A DNA stretch of 18,144 nt from an uncultured bacterium (GCA_900314375.1 OMVC01000201.1:1-18144), one strand, 5' to 3'; counted from the first letter of the stretch, positions 7,204 through 15,091 are shown. Numbers and translations are program-made. The notes: generated by a model from the letters alone, not told the origin.

Positions 7204-8586
7204 CTAAACTCTGCCGTAGCAATCTTCGTATCTTATTATATCATCTTCCGCAATATAATCGCCCTGTTGTACCTCTATTATTTTTAATTCTTCATCATAA
7301 GGGTTCTGAAGTGAATGTTTTGCTTTTACGGGAATATCAATGCTTTCTCCCGGTTTTAAGATATATTCTTTATCTTCTTTTATAACAAGAGCTGTGCCTT
7401 CTAAAACAACCCAATGTTCTGAACGATGATTATGTGATTGAATAGACAATTTTTGTTTTGGCAATACGCAAATAGTCTTTGTCAAATACCCTTTGCCGCC
7501 GTTCATACATGTATAATATCCCCAAGGGCGGAAAACAGTTTTATGTAATTTTGTTGCATCGTTTGCTTTTAATTTTTCATACAGTTTTTTGACATTTTGC
7601 GATTTATCCATTTTGCATGCCATAATGGCGTCTTCAGTTTCAACTATTACAACATCTTCCAAATCAGAAACTGCAACAAGCTCTTTTTGAGAATATATAA
7701 AAGAATTTTTGACGTTTTCTGTTACAACTTTACCTTCAATTACGTTTCCGTTTTCATCTTTATCTTTTGTTTCATATAAAGATTTCCAAGAGCCCAAATC
7801 GTTCCAGTCTGATTGCAATTCAACGAGTGCAATCTTATCTGATTTTTCCATAATTGCATAATCAACAGATATAGATGGTAGATTTTCATAGATTCCGTAA
7901 GGAATTTTAATGCCATCTGAATAATTAATTTTTGAAACTTGAGAATAAATATCCGAAGCATATTTTTCAAATTCTTCAATCAGGACAGAAATTTTCGCCA
8001 TAAACATTCCGCCGTTCCAGTAGTAATTCCCGTCTGATAAATATTTTTGGGCAGTTATTAAATTTGGTTTTTCGACAAATTTTTCTACTTTATATCCTTC
8101 ATCCAAATGGGAAAGTGTTTTTATATAACCGTATCCTGTTTCAGGGTATGTCGGCTTAATGCCAAAAGTTACAATATAACCATTGTTTGCCAGCGTTTGT
8201 GCTTGTTTTACACTTAGAGCGAACGCTGTACTGTTTTTAATTAATTGGTCAGAAGGTACAATAAGAACAATGTCATCATCTGAATAATTTTGTTTAAAAT
8301 ATTCCAGCGCAATAGCTATTGCAGGGGCAGTATTTTTCCCTTGCGGTTCTGCAAGAATAATATTGTCTTTGTTTATTTTATTTAATTGAAGTTTCATATC
8401 CTGATAGTGCATTACATTTGTGACTGTCACAATTTCTTCCGAAGAAACAAGAGTGTTTAATCTCAAATATGTTTGCTGTAAAAGACTTGACTCCTTATTA
8501 AAGCTTAAAAGTTGTTTAGGATACATGTCTCTTGATAGCGGCCACAATCGGCTTCCTGAACCACCTGCAAGTATAATAGCTTTCAT
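7204..8586 (-). CDS. manC: Mannose-1-phosphate guanylyltransferase / mannose-6-phosphate isomerase
   Basis: This makes GDP-mannose from mannose-1-phosphate and GTP, and probably also interconverts fructose-6-P and mannose-6-P (type II PMI-GMP). The nucleotidyltransferase signature GGSGSRLWPLSRDMYPKQ covers residues 8-25, with the FVEKP motif in the middle. The C-terminal cupin starts about residue 350 (FRPWGYY) and holds LPKQKLSIQSHNHRSEHW, the metal-binding isomerase site. At 460 residues it is slightly shorter than E. coli CpsB/ManC (478). The ATG at 8586 gives the conserved MKAIILAGG start; GGGGG lies about 13 nt upstream, a long spacing. It follows the DRE-TIM gene by 26 bp in the same direction, so the two are probably co-transcribed. 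The product feeds polysaccharide or glycoprotein mannose, but no glycosyltransferase is in view. Confidence 0.92.
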   Translation of the reverse strand: MKAIILAGGSGSRLWPLSRDMYPKQLLSFNKESSLLQQTYLRLNTLVSSEEIVTVTNVMHYQDMKLQLNKINKDNIILAEPQGKNTAPAIAIALEYFKQNYSDDDIVLIVPSDQLIKNSTAFALSVKQAQTLANNGYIVTFGIKPTYPETGYGYIKTLSHLDEGYKVEKFVEKPNLITAQKYLSDGNYYWNGGMFMAKISVLIEEFEKYASDIYSQVSKINYSDGIKIPYGIYENLPSISVDYAIMEKSDKIALVELQSDWNDLGSWKSLYETKDKDENGNVIEGKVVTENVKNSFIYSQKELVAVSDLEDVVIVETEDAIMACKMDKSQNVKKLYEKLKANDATKLHKTVFRPWGYYTCMNGGKGYLTKTICVLPKQKLSIQSHNHRSEHWVVLEGTALVIKEDKEYILKPGESIDIPVKAKHSLQNPYDEELKIIEVQQGDYIAEDDIIRYEDCYGRV

Positions 8587-8612
8587 TTTAAATAAACTTC
8601 CCCCTTATATAT

Positions 8613-9923
8613 TTATATGATATTCGTCGGCACATGCAATTTTTGAGCTTCGACGCGTTCCTTTATTGCGCCTATCGGTTCATAATACGGTGAAACCGTC
8701 ATTACTTTTGCTGCAATATCAGGATAATAATAAATAAATCTCAATTCACTTGTTGTAAGCGGTTTTTGAGTATGTACGTTAGCATAACGTACTAATTCAA
8801 GAATATTTCTTGCCTCATGTTCGTCCTTAAATTCGAGTTCAAGATTGTTATAAACGTTTCTGAATCCTTTAATTCCGCTATATTCACCTGTGGTAATCAT
8901 TCTTCCGGTTTCAATGATTTCAGGTTCTCCGCGTCCTAATTCTTCAAAATCATACAATTCATAATTTCTACGGTCTTTTAAAGCTCCGTCTGCATGGATT
9001 CCTGATTCATGCGCAAATGCATTATCGCCGACTGCCGGTTGATTCATCGGAATAGGAACTCCGAAAGCATAAGCGGTATATTTCGCAATTTGCCATGCTT
9101 TATCAAGTTTTATATTTTCATCAATTTTATATTTACCTTTAAAACCTTCTGATTTTAAACAGCCCAACAGGCATGAAACCAAATCCGCATTTCCGGCTCT
9201 TTCACCCATACCGTTAATTGCAGTATTTATATATGCATCGACTCCTGCATCAATAGCGGCTTTTGCACCCGTTATAGAACAAGCTGCTGCCATCCCCAAA
9301 TCATTATGAAAATGCAATTCAACAGGCATTTGAATTTCTTTTGCAATTCTGTATATTCTGTCATAAGTCGTCAGAGGGTCTTCTCCGCCTAACGTGTCGC
9401 AGTATCTGAAACGGTGTGCTCCGGATTTTTTTGCTTCTTTTGCGTATTTTATTAAAAATTCTATATCACTTCTTGATGCATCTTCCGCATTTACTCCAAT
9501 AATTCTTGCACCTTTATCAACCGCACATTCAACGGCTTCCTTGGTCATCTTGATAATATCATCAGGCGTTTTTTTACCTAAATATTTTCCGTTTATCATT
9601 TGTTCGGAAGTTGATTGGGATAAATTGACATATTTCAATTCGGGAACATTAGCAAAAGATTGTTCTACATCAGCCGCGATACCTCTCATCCAACCTGACA
9701 ATTTGGTAGTTGAAATTGCGCCTCTGTTTACCAATTCCAAATTCGCATTCAAATAATTCAATTCGTGCTTTGTTGTCGGAAACCCAAACTCCGATTGTGT
9801 AATTCCCATACTGTCCAGCATTAAATTTATTATTGTTTTTTGTAATTTAGCCAATCCTAAACGTGAGGTTTGAACCCCGTCTCTATTTGTTACATCTACA
9901 AAATATATTCTGTTATCAGACAT
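8613..9923 (-). CDS. DRE-TIM acyltransferase: homocitrate / Re-citrate synthase-like
   Basis: A 436-residue member of the family that condenses acetyl-CoA with a 2-oxoacid (isopropylmalate, citramalate, homocitrate or Re-type citrate synthase). Seen: VTNRDGVQT (about 11-19, catalytic Arg and metal-binding Asp), ELHFHNDLGMA (about 200, metal-binding HxH), GMGERAGN (about 239), HESGIHADG (about 305). It lacks the roughly 100-residue leucine-regulatory domain of full-length LeuA, and no leu genes are adjacent. The opening FVDVTNRDGVQT with QSEFGFPTTKHE resembles, as I remember it, the Clostridium kluyveri Re-citrate synthase group rather than NifV or LeuA. That would make citrate for glutamate synthesis. 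The substrate cannot be fixed from sequence alone. AAGGGG sits about 8 nt before the ATG. First gene of a two-gene unit with manC. Confidence 0.8.
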   Translation of the reverse strand: MSDNRIYFVDVTNRDGVQTSRLGLAKLQKTIINLMLDSMGITQSEFGFPTTKHELNYLNANLELVNRGAISTTKLSGWMRGIAADVEQSFANVPELKYVNLSQSTSEQMINGKYLGKKTPDDIIKMTKEAVECAVDKGARIIGVNAEDASRSDIEFLIKYAKEAKKSGAHRFRYCDTLGGEDPLTTYDRIYRIAKEIQMPVELHFHNDLGMAAACSITGAKAAIDAGVDAYINTAINGMGERAGNADLVSCLLGCLKSEGFKGKYKIDENIKLDKAWQIAKYTAYAFGVPIPMNQPAVGDNAFAHESGIHADGALKDRRNYELYDFEELGRGEPEIIETGRMITTGEYSGIKGFRNVYNNLELEFKDEHEARNILELVRYANVHTQKPLTTSELRFIYYYPDIAAKVMTVSPYYEPIGAIKERVEAQKLHVPTNII

Positions 9924-9944
9924 AAATATTCCCCTTTTTATAAT

Positions 9945-9953
9945 ATTATATCA
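9945..9953 (-). promoter_or_regulatory. Extended -10 promoter of the DRE-TIM/manC unit
   Basis: Minus strand TGATATAAT, a perfect -10 with extended TG; no good -35 at 17 bp. The start of transcription would be near 9938, about 15 nt before the ATG, enough to include the AAGGGG ribosome site. Confidence 0.65.
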
Positions 9954-10014
9954 CAGAATAATTTTTCAAAAATACAATCTGGCGTAAAATATGTTTGTAA
10001 AATGCTGTTTGATT

Positions 10015-10224
10015 TTAATTATTTTTTACTTTAAGCCATTTAATGAAAAAATATATTTGTCTTTTTAGTAACATCCATTTTTTATCAAGATTTTTTCTTG
10101 TTTTAAGCATATCGCTTGTTATACACCAAATATAGTATATTTCTCCAAATATTGAGTTTGGCAGGATTATATCGTCATCTTCATCAAAATTTGGAATATC
10201 TCCATATACTTTTGTTTTGCACAT
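10015..10224 (-). CDS. Small hypothetical protein, 69 residues
   Basis: No family recognised. AAGGAT lies about 10 nt before the ATG at 10224 and a full promoter precedes it, so it is probably a real gene. The N-terminal third is acidic (NFDEDDDI) and the C-terminal third strongly basic and aromatic (KKWMLLKRQIYFFIKWLKVK), perhaps an amphipathic or membrane-binding helix. It is transcribed divergently from the small HTH gene, and a 15-bp palindrome sits at its predicted start of transcription. This suggests control by that protein. A toxin or a small membrane-associated protein are possibilities without direct support. Confidence 0.6.
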   Translation of the reverse strand: MCKTKVYGDIPNFDEDDDIILPNSIFGEIYYIWCITSDMLKTRKNLDKKWMLLKRQIYFFIKWLKVKNN

Positions 10225-10244
10225 GTTAAACTTTATCCTTATTT

Positions 10245-10259
10245 AATGACAATGTCATT
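10245..10259. promoter_or_regulatory. Perfect 15-bp palindrome, candidate operator
   Basis: AATGACA-A-TGTCATT. It covers the predicted start of transcription (about 10256) of the 69-residue gene and lies about 60 bp upstream of the HTH start. A degenerate second copy (GTCAATGTTAT, 10287-10297, against GACAATGTCAT) overlaps the HTH gene's -10 and the other gene's -35. Placement is typical of an autoregulated divergent operator; binding by the adjacent HTH protein is inferred. Confidence 0.55.
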
Positions 10260-10262
10260 TAT

Positions 10263-10291
10263 AAAATAACACCGGTTAATATGTTTGTCAA
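10263..10291 (-). promoter_or_regulatory. Promoter of the 69-residue gene
   Basis: Minus strand TTGACA (10291-10286), 17-bp spacer, TATTTT (10268-10263) with an extended TG. The -35 matches consensus perfectly. The start of transcription falls inside the palindrome. Confidence 0.65.
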
Positions 10292-10300
10292 TGTTATAAA
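10292..10300 (+). promoter_or_regulatory. Extended -10 promoter of the small HTH gene
   Basis: TGTTATAAA; no recognisable -35. The start of transcription would be near 10307, only about 12 nt before the ATG, so the leader is very short and has no obvious ribosome site. It overlaps the -35 of the divergent promoter, so the two promoters should compete. Confidence 0.45.
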
Positions 10301-10318
10301 AAGGCATACACTGTTATT

Positions 10319-10537
10319 ATGTTAGATATATATGAGGAAGTAAGAATATTATTATTGCGCAGCAGGTTATCAATGCGTAAGTTAGCTTCTAATTTGAAGG
10401 CAGAAGGGTATGAAAATATTCCTGTTGCAGGCGGTCTTTCAAATAAATTTAATAAAAAGACGATAAGATTTGAAGAAGTCCAACAAATTCTCGATTACCT
10501 TGGATATGAATTAATAATTAAGAAAAAAGATAAATAG
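10319..10537 (+). CDS. Small helix-turn-helix regulator, 72 residues
   Basis: The stretch LLLRSRLSMRKLASNLKAEGY, then LSNKFNKKTIRFEEVQQILDYLGYELIIKK, matches the pattern of short phage/XRE-like HTH proteins: R-x-LSMRKLA first helices, then LSNK in the recognition region, then FEEVxxILxxLGYE. It is probably a DNA-binding repressor acting on its own divergent promoter region. The ATG at 10319 has no clear Shine-Dalgarno; a TTG at 10355 is a less likely alternative start. It ends 9 bp before the era stop codon (convergent). The family call is by eye and fairly secure; the target is inferred from the neighbouring palindrome. Confidence 0.7.
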   Translation: MLDIYEEVRILLLRSRLSMRKLASNLKAEGYENIPVAGGLSNKFNKKTIRFEEVQQILDYLGYELIIKKKDK

Positions 10538-10546
10538 GTATTGTAC

Positions 10547-11434
10547 TTATTCTTCCTTATATCCGAAAGATTTTAGGATATTGTCTTTTTTGCGCCAATC
10601 TTTTTCAACTTTTACTTCCAAACTCAAAAAAACTTTCTTTTCCGTAATTTCTTCCAAATCAATACGAGCTTCTGTACCGATTTTTTTTAATAAACTTCCG
10701 CCTTTACCAATCAATATACCTTTTTGACTTTTTTGCTCGCAATAAATTGTTGCATAAATCTTATCTATATCATCATGTTCTTCATATTTTTCTATTTTAA
10801 CCGCAACGGCATGCGGTATTTCATCAGAAGTATTTAATAATATTTTTTCCCGAATTATTTCTTCTGTTACATCACGCATGGATTCTTCCGTTACAACATC
10901 TTCAGGATACAAAATATCGCCTTCGGGCAGTTTTCTGTATATATTTTTTAATAACGTGTCAATATTGCGCCCTGTTTTTGCGGAAATTCGTACAATCGGA
11001 ATATTTTCATCAAATAAAGTTTTATAGGTCAAAAGATTTTCATCAATTTTTCCTGCTTTTTTAACTTTATCAACTTTGTTCATAACAATAATTACGGGTA
11101 TATTTGTTTTTAAAATATTATTAACAATCCATTTATCGCCTTTACCTGCGGGTTCAGAACCGTCAACAAGAAATAATATTAAATCTGCATCAGGTACTGC
11201 AATTTTTGCCTCGTCAAGCAAAAATTCTCCGAGTTTATTAAGCGGTCTGTGAACTCCGGGAGTATCGATGAAGACAATTTGTCCTTCCGGTTTTGTATAA
11301 ATTCCTTTAATACGTTTTCTTGTTGTTTGTGCTTTGTCTGTTGCAATAACAATCTTTTGCCCTAATATTTGATTTAAAAGGGTAGATTTACCGACGTTAG
11401 GACGTCCTATTATTGTGACAAAACCGCATTTCAT
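10547..11434 (-). CDS. era: GTPase Era
   Basis: Era is an essential GTPase that binds the 3' end of 16S rRNA during 30S assembly. All G motifs are seen: GRPNVGKST (10-18), QTTRKRIKG with the G2 Thr (36-44), DTPG (57-60), NKVD (119-122), SAKTG (about 155). The C-terminal KH domain has GILIGKGGSLLKKIG (about 238-252). At 295 residues the length is normal. The ATG at 11434 is only three residues before the conserved GF that opens the G domain, so the start is fixed. No Shine-Dalgarno precedes it and the predicted -10 ends 6 nt away, so the message may be leaderless. It is divergent from the AMIN-domain gene. Confidence 0.96.
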   Translation of the reverse strand: MKCGFVTIIGRPNVGKSTLLNQILGQKIVIATDKAQTTRKRIKGIYTKPEGQIVFIDTPGVHRPLNKLGEFLLDEAKIAVPDADLILFLVDGSEPAGKGDKWIVNNILKTNIPVIIVMNKVDKVKKAGKIDENLLTYKTLFDENIPIVRISAKTGRNIDTLLKNIYRKLPEGDILYPEDVVTEESMRDVTEEIIREKILLNTSDEIPHAVAVKIEKYEEHDDIDKIYATIYCEQKSQKGILIGKGGSLLKKIGTEARIDLEEITEKKVFLSLEVKVEKDWRKKDNILKSFGYKEE

Positions 11435-11440
11435 AAAATT

Positions 11441-11449
11441 ATTGTAACA
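11441..11449 (-). promoter_or_regulatory. era promoter, abutting the start codon
   Basis: Minus strand TGTTACAAT (extended -10). Six bases separate it from the era ATG, placing the start of transcription at or within a base or two of the A of the ATG. Confidence 0.5.
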
Positions 11450-11501
11450 TAAATTTATTATTTTTTAATAAACTGGCAAATTTTTTTACTCTCGGTTATT
11501 A

Positions 11502-11507
11502 TATAAT
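11502..11507 (+). promoter_or_regulatory. -10 box of the AMIN-domain gene
   Basis: TATAAT with no extended TG and a poor -35. The start of transcription would be near 11514, about 27 nt before the chosen ATG. Confidence 0.55.
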
Positions 11508-11540
11508 TAGAAGTGTAGTAAATTTTTATTGACGGAAAAG

Positions 11541-13808
11541 ATGAAAAACAGACAAAAAATTATAACAATGGCTGTATTAACAGCCCTAACGATTGGGAAT
11601 AGTGTAAGTTTAGCAAACAATTCAAACGATTTATTGAGAATGGATGTTAAAAAATCGGGTGCTTCCGATACTGTGGATGTAACTTTTTATACTACAGGCG
11701 GAGCAACAGATTCTGTTGTAACAAGAAAATCAGACAATAAATATGTAGTGTTATTACCGAATATTGCAGGCTCCCAATCTGTAGCTCCAAGTTTAGGCGG
11801 AGTAAAAGATTTAGTAACGGATGTTTCGGTAAAGAATGTAGATGACGGAATTGGCGGATATACAAAAGTTACTTTCTCAACTACAAAACCCGTAAAATTC
11901 CAAACATATACAAAAAAAACTGCGCCGTTAACTCAAGCGCAACAAGATTACAAAAACTTGATTGCATCAAGTTCAAAACTTGATACAAAAAAAACACAAA
12001 CAACTCCAACAGCTAATACGACAGCTAACACAACTAAACCTGCCGTACAGGCAAAAACAAATACAACCGCAACCCCGAAAACTGCAACCCCTGCAAAAAC
12101 AGCAGTAAAACCGACAGTAAAAGACACTAAAACAACTTCTGCGGCACAAGCAAAACCAACAGTCAAGCCGTCAAATACTACACAAAAAACAGCAAATAAT
12201 ACCCCAAAAACAAGCACTTCTAAACCAGAACAGACAAAAACTGTCGCTAAAAAATCAGAAACCAAACCGCAACAGCAGCCAAAGGCACAAAAGGTAACAA
12301 AACCTGCAGCAGTCGCTGTTGCTATGCCTAAATCAATTCAAACAGCGGACAGTATCGATACCAATGTAACTGATAATGTCCCTAAAATGCAGTTTGATAA
12401 AAACGGCAAAAGAACAATGGATTTGGAACCAAAAGTTGATCACAGAACTGTTAAAACATCTGTTGAACCAAAAGTTGATGCGGTCAATACAAACGTAAAT
12501 AGTGATAGTCCGGTTCCGAATGCTTCAGCGCCAAATGAGGCTTCTAAAAAACAAGATAAAAAAGGGTTACCGATATTCCCTGTAGCAGGGGGACTATCAG
12601 CTTTAGGAATATTGCTTTTGGCAGGAGTCATCAGCAAACTTACGCATTCTGCTTCAAAAAATTCATCAAAATTACGTGAATCTTTTGATAATTTTGATGT
12701 TAAGCAATCTAAAAAACGTGGTAAAGCATATAAAAACTTAATGGATGACAATACTTTAAGCTGGCAGGAAAAATATAAACAATATACCCAAAAAGAAGAA
12801 GAATATAATAAGGATTCAAATACGAACAAAGATTATTCTTATGTTACAAATATGAAAACTTCACAGGGTACTTTGTTTTCTAAAAAACATCAAAATCAAG
12901 ATTTGAGAGCTGCTGTTTCCAAGATGGAACATGCTCTTTCCCAAACACCTTCTTTGAATGCAAATATAGAGGCTAAAACACACGAAGTTGTTACAGATGA
13001 AGCTTCAGTAGTCAATAAAATGAATTCTGTTAAATTAAAATCCTTTGCAAAGAATATGTCTTTAAAAGAAGCAAACAGAGCAGCTCTAAAAGCCTCTCCT
13101 ATGACAGAAACCGTAAAAAATAAAGAAAGTCATTTTGTAAGATTAAGGAATTCGGCGTTGAGCGTAAGCAGAAGAAATTCATTAAGTTCAAAAGTTAATA
13201 TATCCGATTTAACACGAACCAATAATCTTTACGAAAATCCACCGAAGGGAGAATTTATGTTTGAAAATGAGTATGTAACACCAAAACTGCAACCGGTACA
13301 ACAAGTTTCTTCAAATCCTCAATTATATACCACACCGGTGAACAAACAGGAAAATTATTCATCATCTTCAATCAATGAGTATTTAGATATTTTAGGTAAT
13401 GAAAACGGTGCCTCATCAGTTGAAATACTTTCGAAACCTATGGCATCTATGACAACAACAAATGCGACAAACCCAATATCATCAGAGAAAAACTCTTACA
13501 AAACAAAAGAAATTACTTTGGGAACAACAAACAGAAGTAATTATAAATCACAAGAAAAAATTACGGTAAGGGATAAATATTCGATAGATATTAACAAAAG
13601 CATATATCTGGTCGATTTAAACGGAGAAACTTCAATTGTAGGTGATGTAAACGGTGAAATTACAGTAATCAAAAAATTTGACAAAATTATAAACAAACCG
13701 CTTCAAGTAAGATTAGATTACGGTAATGTATATATTGTAAGACTCGGCGGATATAAATCATTGGTTGATGTTTCCGATACAAAAGTCGGTACATTATTAG
13801 AGATATAG
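11541..13808 (+). CDS. AMIN-domain transmembrane envelope protein
   Basis: 755 residues from ATG 11541. A TTG at 11529 would add MTEK, but it lacks a ribosome site and the GGAAAAG would then be coding. Residues 1-25 are a signal peptide (MKNRQKII, hydrophobic core, SLA cleavage). Residues about 30-115 have the alternating strands of an AMIN domain (VTFYTTGG, KYVVLLPN, TKVTFSTT), known to target envelope proteins to septa or peptidoglycan. Residues about 125-270 are a Lys/Thr/Ala/Pro-rich linker, likely extended and possibly wall-spanning. A single membrane helix (about 343-365, FPVAGGLSALGILLLAGVI) is followed by a very basic stretch, so the last roughly 390 residues should be cytoplasmic. 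That tail is Asn/Ser/Lys-rich and ends in a compact beta-rich domain (about 680-755, YLVDLNGETSIVGDVNGEITVIKKFD onward, motif split by nothing else) that I do not recognise. No amidase catalytic domain is present. Role: probably scaffold or signalling between wall and cytoplasm. Confidence 0.75.
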   Translation: MKNRQKIITMAVLTALTIGNSVSLANNSNDLLRMDVKKSGASDTVDVTFYTTGGATDSVVTRKSDNKYVVLLPNIAGSQSVAPSLGGVKDLVTDVSVKNVDDGIGGYTKVTFSTTKPVKFQTYTKKTAPLTQAQQDYKNLIASSSKLDTKKTQTTPTANTTANTTKPAVQAKTNTTATPKTATPAKTAVKPTVKDTKTTSAAQAKPTVKPSNTTQKTANNTPKTSTSKPEQTKTVAKKSETKPQQQPKAQKVTKPAAVAVAMPKSIQTADSIDTNVTDNVPKMQFDKNGKRTMDLEPKVDHRTVKTSVEPKVDAVNTNVNSDSPVPNASAPNEASKKQDKKGLPIFPVAGGLSALGILLLAGVISKLTHSASKNSSKLRESFDNFDVKQSKKRGKAYKNLMDDNTLSWQEKYKQYTQKEEEYNKDSNTNKDYSYVTNMKTSQGTLFSKKHQNQDLRAAVSKMEHALSQTPSLNANIEAKTHEVVTDEASVVNKMNSVKLKSFAKNMSLKEANRAALKASPMTETVKNKESHFVRLRNSALSVSRRNSLSSKVNISDLTRTNNLYENPPKGEFMFENEYVTPKLQPVQQVSSNPQLYTTPVNKQENYSSSSINEYLDILGNENGASSVEILSKPMASMTTTNATNPISSEKNSYKTKEITLGTTNRSNYKSQEKITVRDKYSIDINKSIYLVDLNGETSIVGDVNGEITVIKKFDKIINKPLQVRLDYGNVYIVRLGGYKSLVDVSDTKVGTLLEI

Positions 13809-13829
13809 GAAAATGTAGAAAGATAGAGG

Positions 13830-13870
13830 AATAAAGGTATGACAAAAATAAATAATGTCGTACCTTTATT
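13830..13870. promoter_or_regulatory. 14-bp hairpin between the AMIN gene and the solute-binding gene
   Basis: AATAAAGGTATGAC (13830-13843) pairs with GTCGTACCTTTATT (13857-13870), 13 Watson-Crick pairs plus one G-T, loop 13 nt. No T-run follows, so it is a poor terminator on either strand. The right arm ends 13 nt before the next ATG, where no ribosome site is visible, so it may affect translation of that gene. Confidence 0.5.
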
Positions 13871-13883
13871 AATTGCATGAAAT

Positions 13884-15083
13884 ATGTTTAAAAAATTATT
13901 CATATTGTTTATTTTAATATTAAGTGCTGTTTTATGGATTTGTTATAAAAATAAAAATTTTAATGACAAATCTGTAACTATACAATTTGCGTCTTGGGGT
14001 TCTGAATCGGAAATAGGAATTTTAAAACCGATTTTAGCAGATTTTGAGAAAGAAAATCCGGATATAAAAGTGGATTTTATGCACATACCGCAAAATTATT
14101 TTCAAAAAATACATTTGCTTTTTGCTTCAAATACAGCACCTGACGTACTTTTTTTGAATAATCAATATTTACCGATATATGCTAAAGCGGGAGTTTTAGA
14201 AAATTTATCTGCTTACATTTCGGAAAACGAATATAATCAATATTACCCGAAAGCTTTAGCATCATTATCATGGAAAGCCGATATATATGCCATTCCAAGA
14301 GATATTTCAAATCTCGTAATTTTTTATAATAAAAATCTTTTTGATAAGTATAAAATCCAGTATCCTCATTCTGGTTGGACTTATGATGAATTTTTAAATA
14401 CCGCACAAAAATTAACTCATTTACCTGAAGTTTTCGGGATTTCATTTGAGGAAATGCCGTTATTTTATTTGCCGTATATGATGATGTACGGTGGTTGGAC
14501 TCAAGAAGATACGTTGAATTTCTTTAAAAACGACGTGCTAAAAAGAAGCGAAAATACAAAAGGATTAATAGAATATGCCAACTTAAGAAATAAATATCAC
14601 GTAGCACCGTTTAAATCTGAATCGGCAAGTGCAACTATGGCACAGTTGTTTTTGCAAGGACGATTGGGTATGCATTTATCAGGGCGCTGGTTAGTTCCAA
14701 AATACAGGCAAGAGGCTGATTTTGATTGGGATATTGTAGAGTTCCCGCGAATAAATAATAAAGCCAAAAGTGTCGTGCCTTTAGATGCCTCCGGCTGGGC
14801 TGTTTCAAAATCTTCAAAACATAAGCAACAGGCAATAAAGTTAGTAAAATACTTATCGTCAAAAACATCAAGTGAAAAATTTACTAAAAGCGGATTGATT
14901 GTCCCTGCAAGAAAAGATGTTGCAAATTCAAAAGCTTTTCTGGACGGACAAAAACCGTATAGCGCCAAAATATTTTTAGATATTATTGATAGTTCCTATA
15001 TAACCCCTGTTACAGTAAATTATAAAGAAATTTTAGATGTCTTAAAAAATAAGAATGAAGAATTATTTAACAAATTTCAATAA
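13884..15083 (+). CDS. Extracellular solute-binding protein, sugar type, orphan
   Basis: 399 residues of the family 1 (MalE/UgpB-like) substrate-binding fold. Seen: VTIQFASWGSESE opening strand, LKPILADFEKENPDIKVDF, APDVLFLNNQYLPIYAKAGVLENL (about 90-115), YAIPRDISNLVIFYNKNLFDK (about 136-155), MHLSGRWLVPKYR (about 264) and ASGWAVSKSSKHKQQAIKLVKYL (about 300). These recognise sugars or glycerophosphodiesters for an ABC importer. The N-terminus (3-19) is a hydrophobic anchor. Cys20 follows LWI, not a canonical lipobox, so it may be membrane-anchored rather than a lipoprotein. No permease or ATPase gene is adjacent. The ATG lacks a Shine-Dalgarno; an overlapping upstream ATG at 13877 stops after four codons. 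It is followed 42 bp later by the HIT gene. Confidence 0.85.
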   Translation: MFKKLFILFILILSAVLWICYKNKNFNDKSVTIQFASWGSESEIGILKPILADFEKENPDIKVDFMHIPQNYFQKIHLLFASNTAPDVLFLNNQYLPIYAKAGVLENLSAYISENEYNQYYPKALASLSWKADIYAIPRDISNLVIFYNKNLFDKYKIQYPHSGWTYDEFLNTAQKLTHLPEVFGISFEEMPLFYLPYMMMYGGWTQEDTLNFFKNDVLKRSENTKGLIEYANLRNKYHVAPFKSESASATMAQLFLQGRLGMHLSGRWLVPKYRQEADFDWDIVEFPRINNKAKSVVPLDASGWAVSKSSKHKQQAIKLVKYLSSKTSSEKFTKSGLIVPARKDVANSKAFLDGQKPYSAKIFLDIIDSSYITPVTVNYKEILDVLKNKNEELFNKFQ

Positions 15084-15091
15084 TATATTTG

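Noticed and set aside
11948..12265. Minus-strand frame rich in Val, Phe and Ala that looks like a membrane protein
   Set aside because: It is the reverse complement of the Lys/Thr/Ala codons of the AMIN protein linker; no ribosome site or homology.
12425..12480. 15-base direct repeat encoding EPKVD twice in the AMIN protein
   Set aside because: A short low-complexity repeat within a disordered linker; not distinctive enough to report as a feature.
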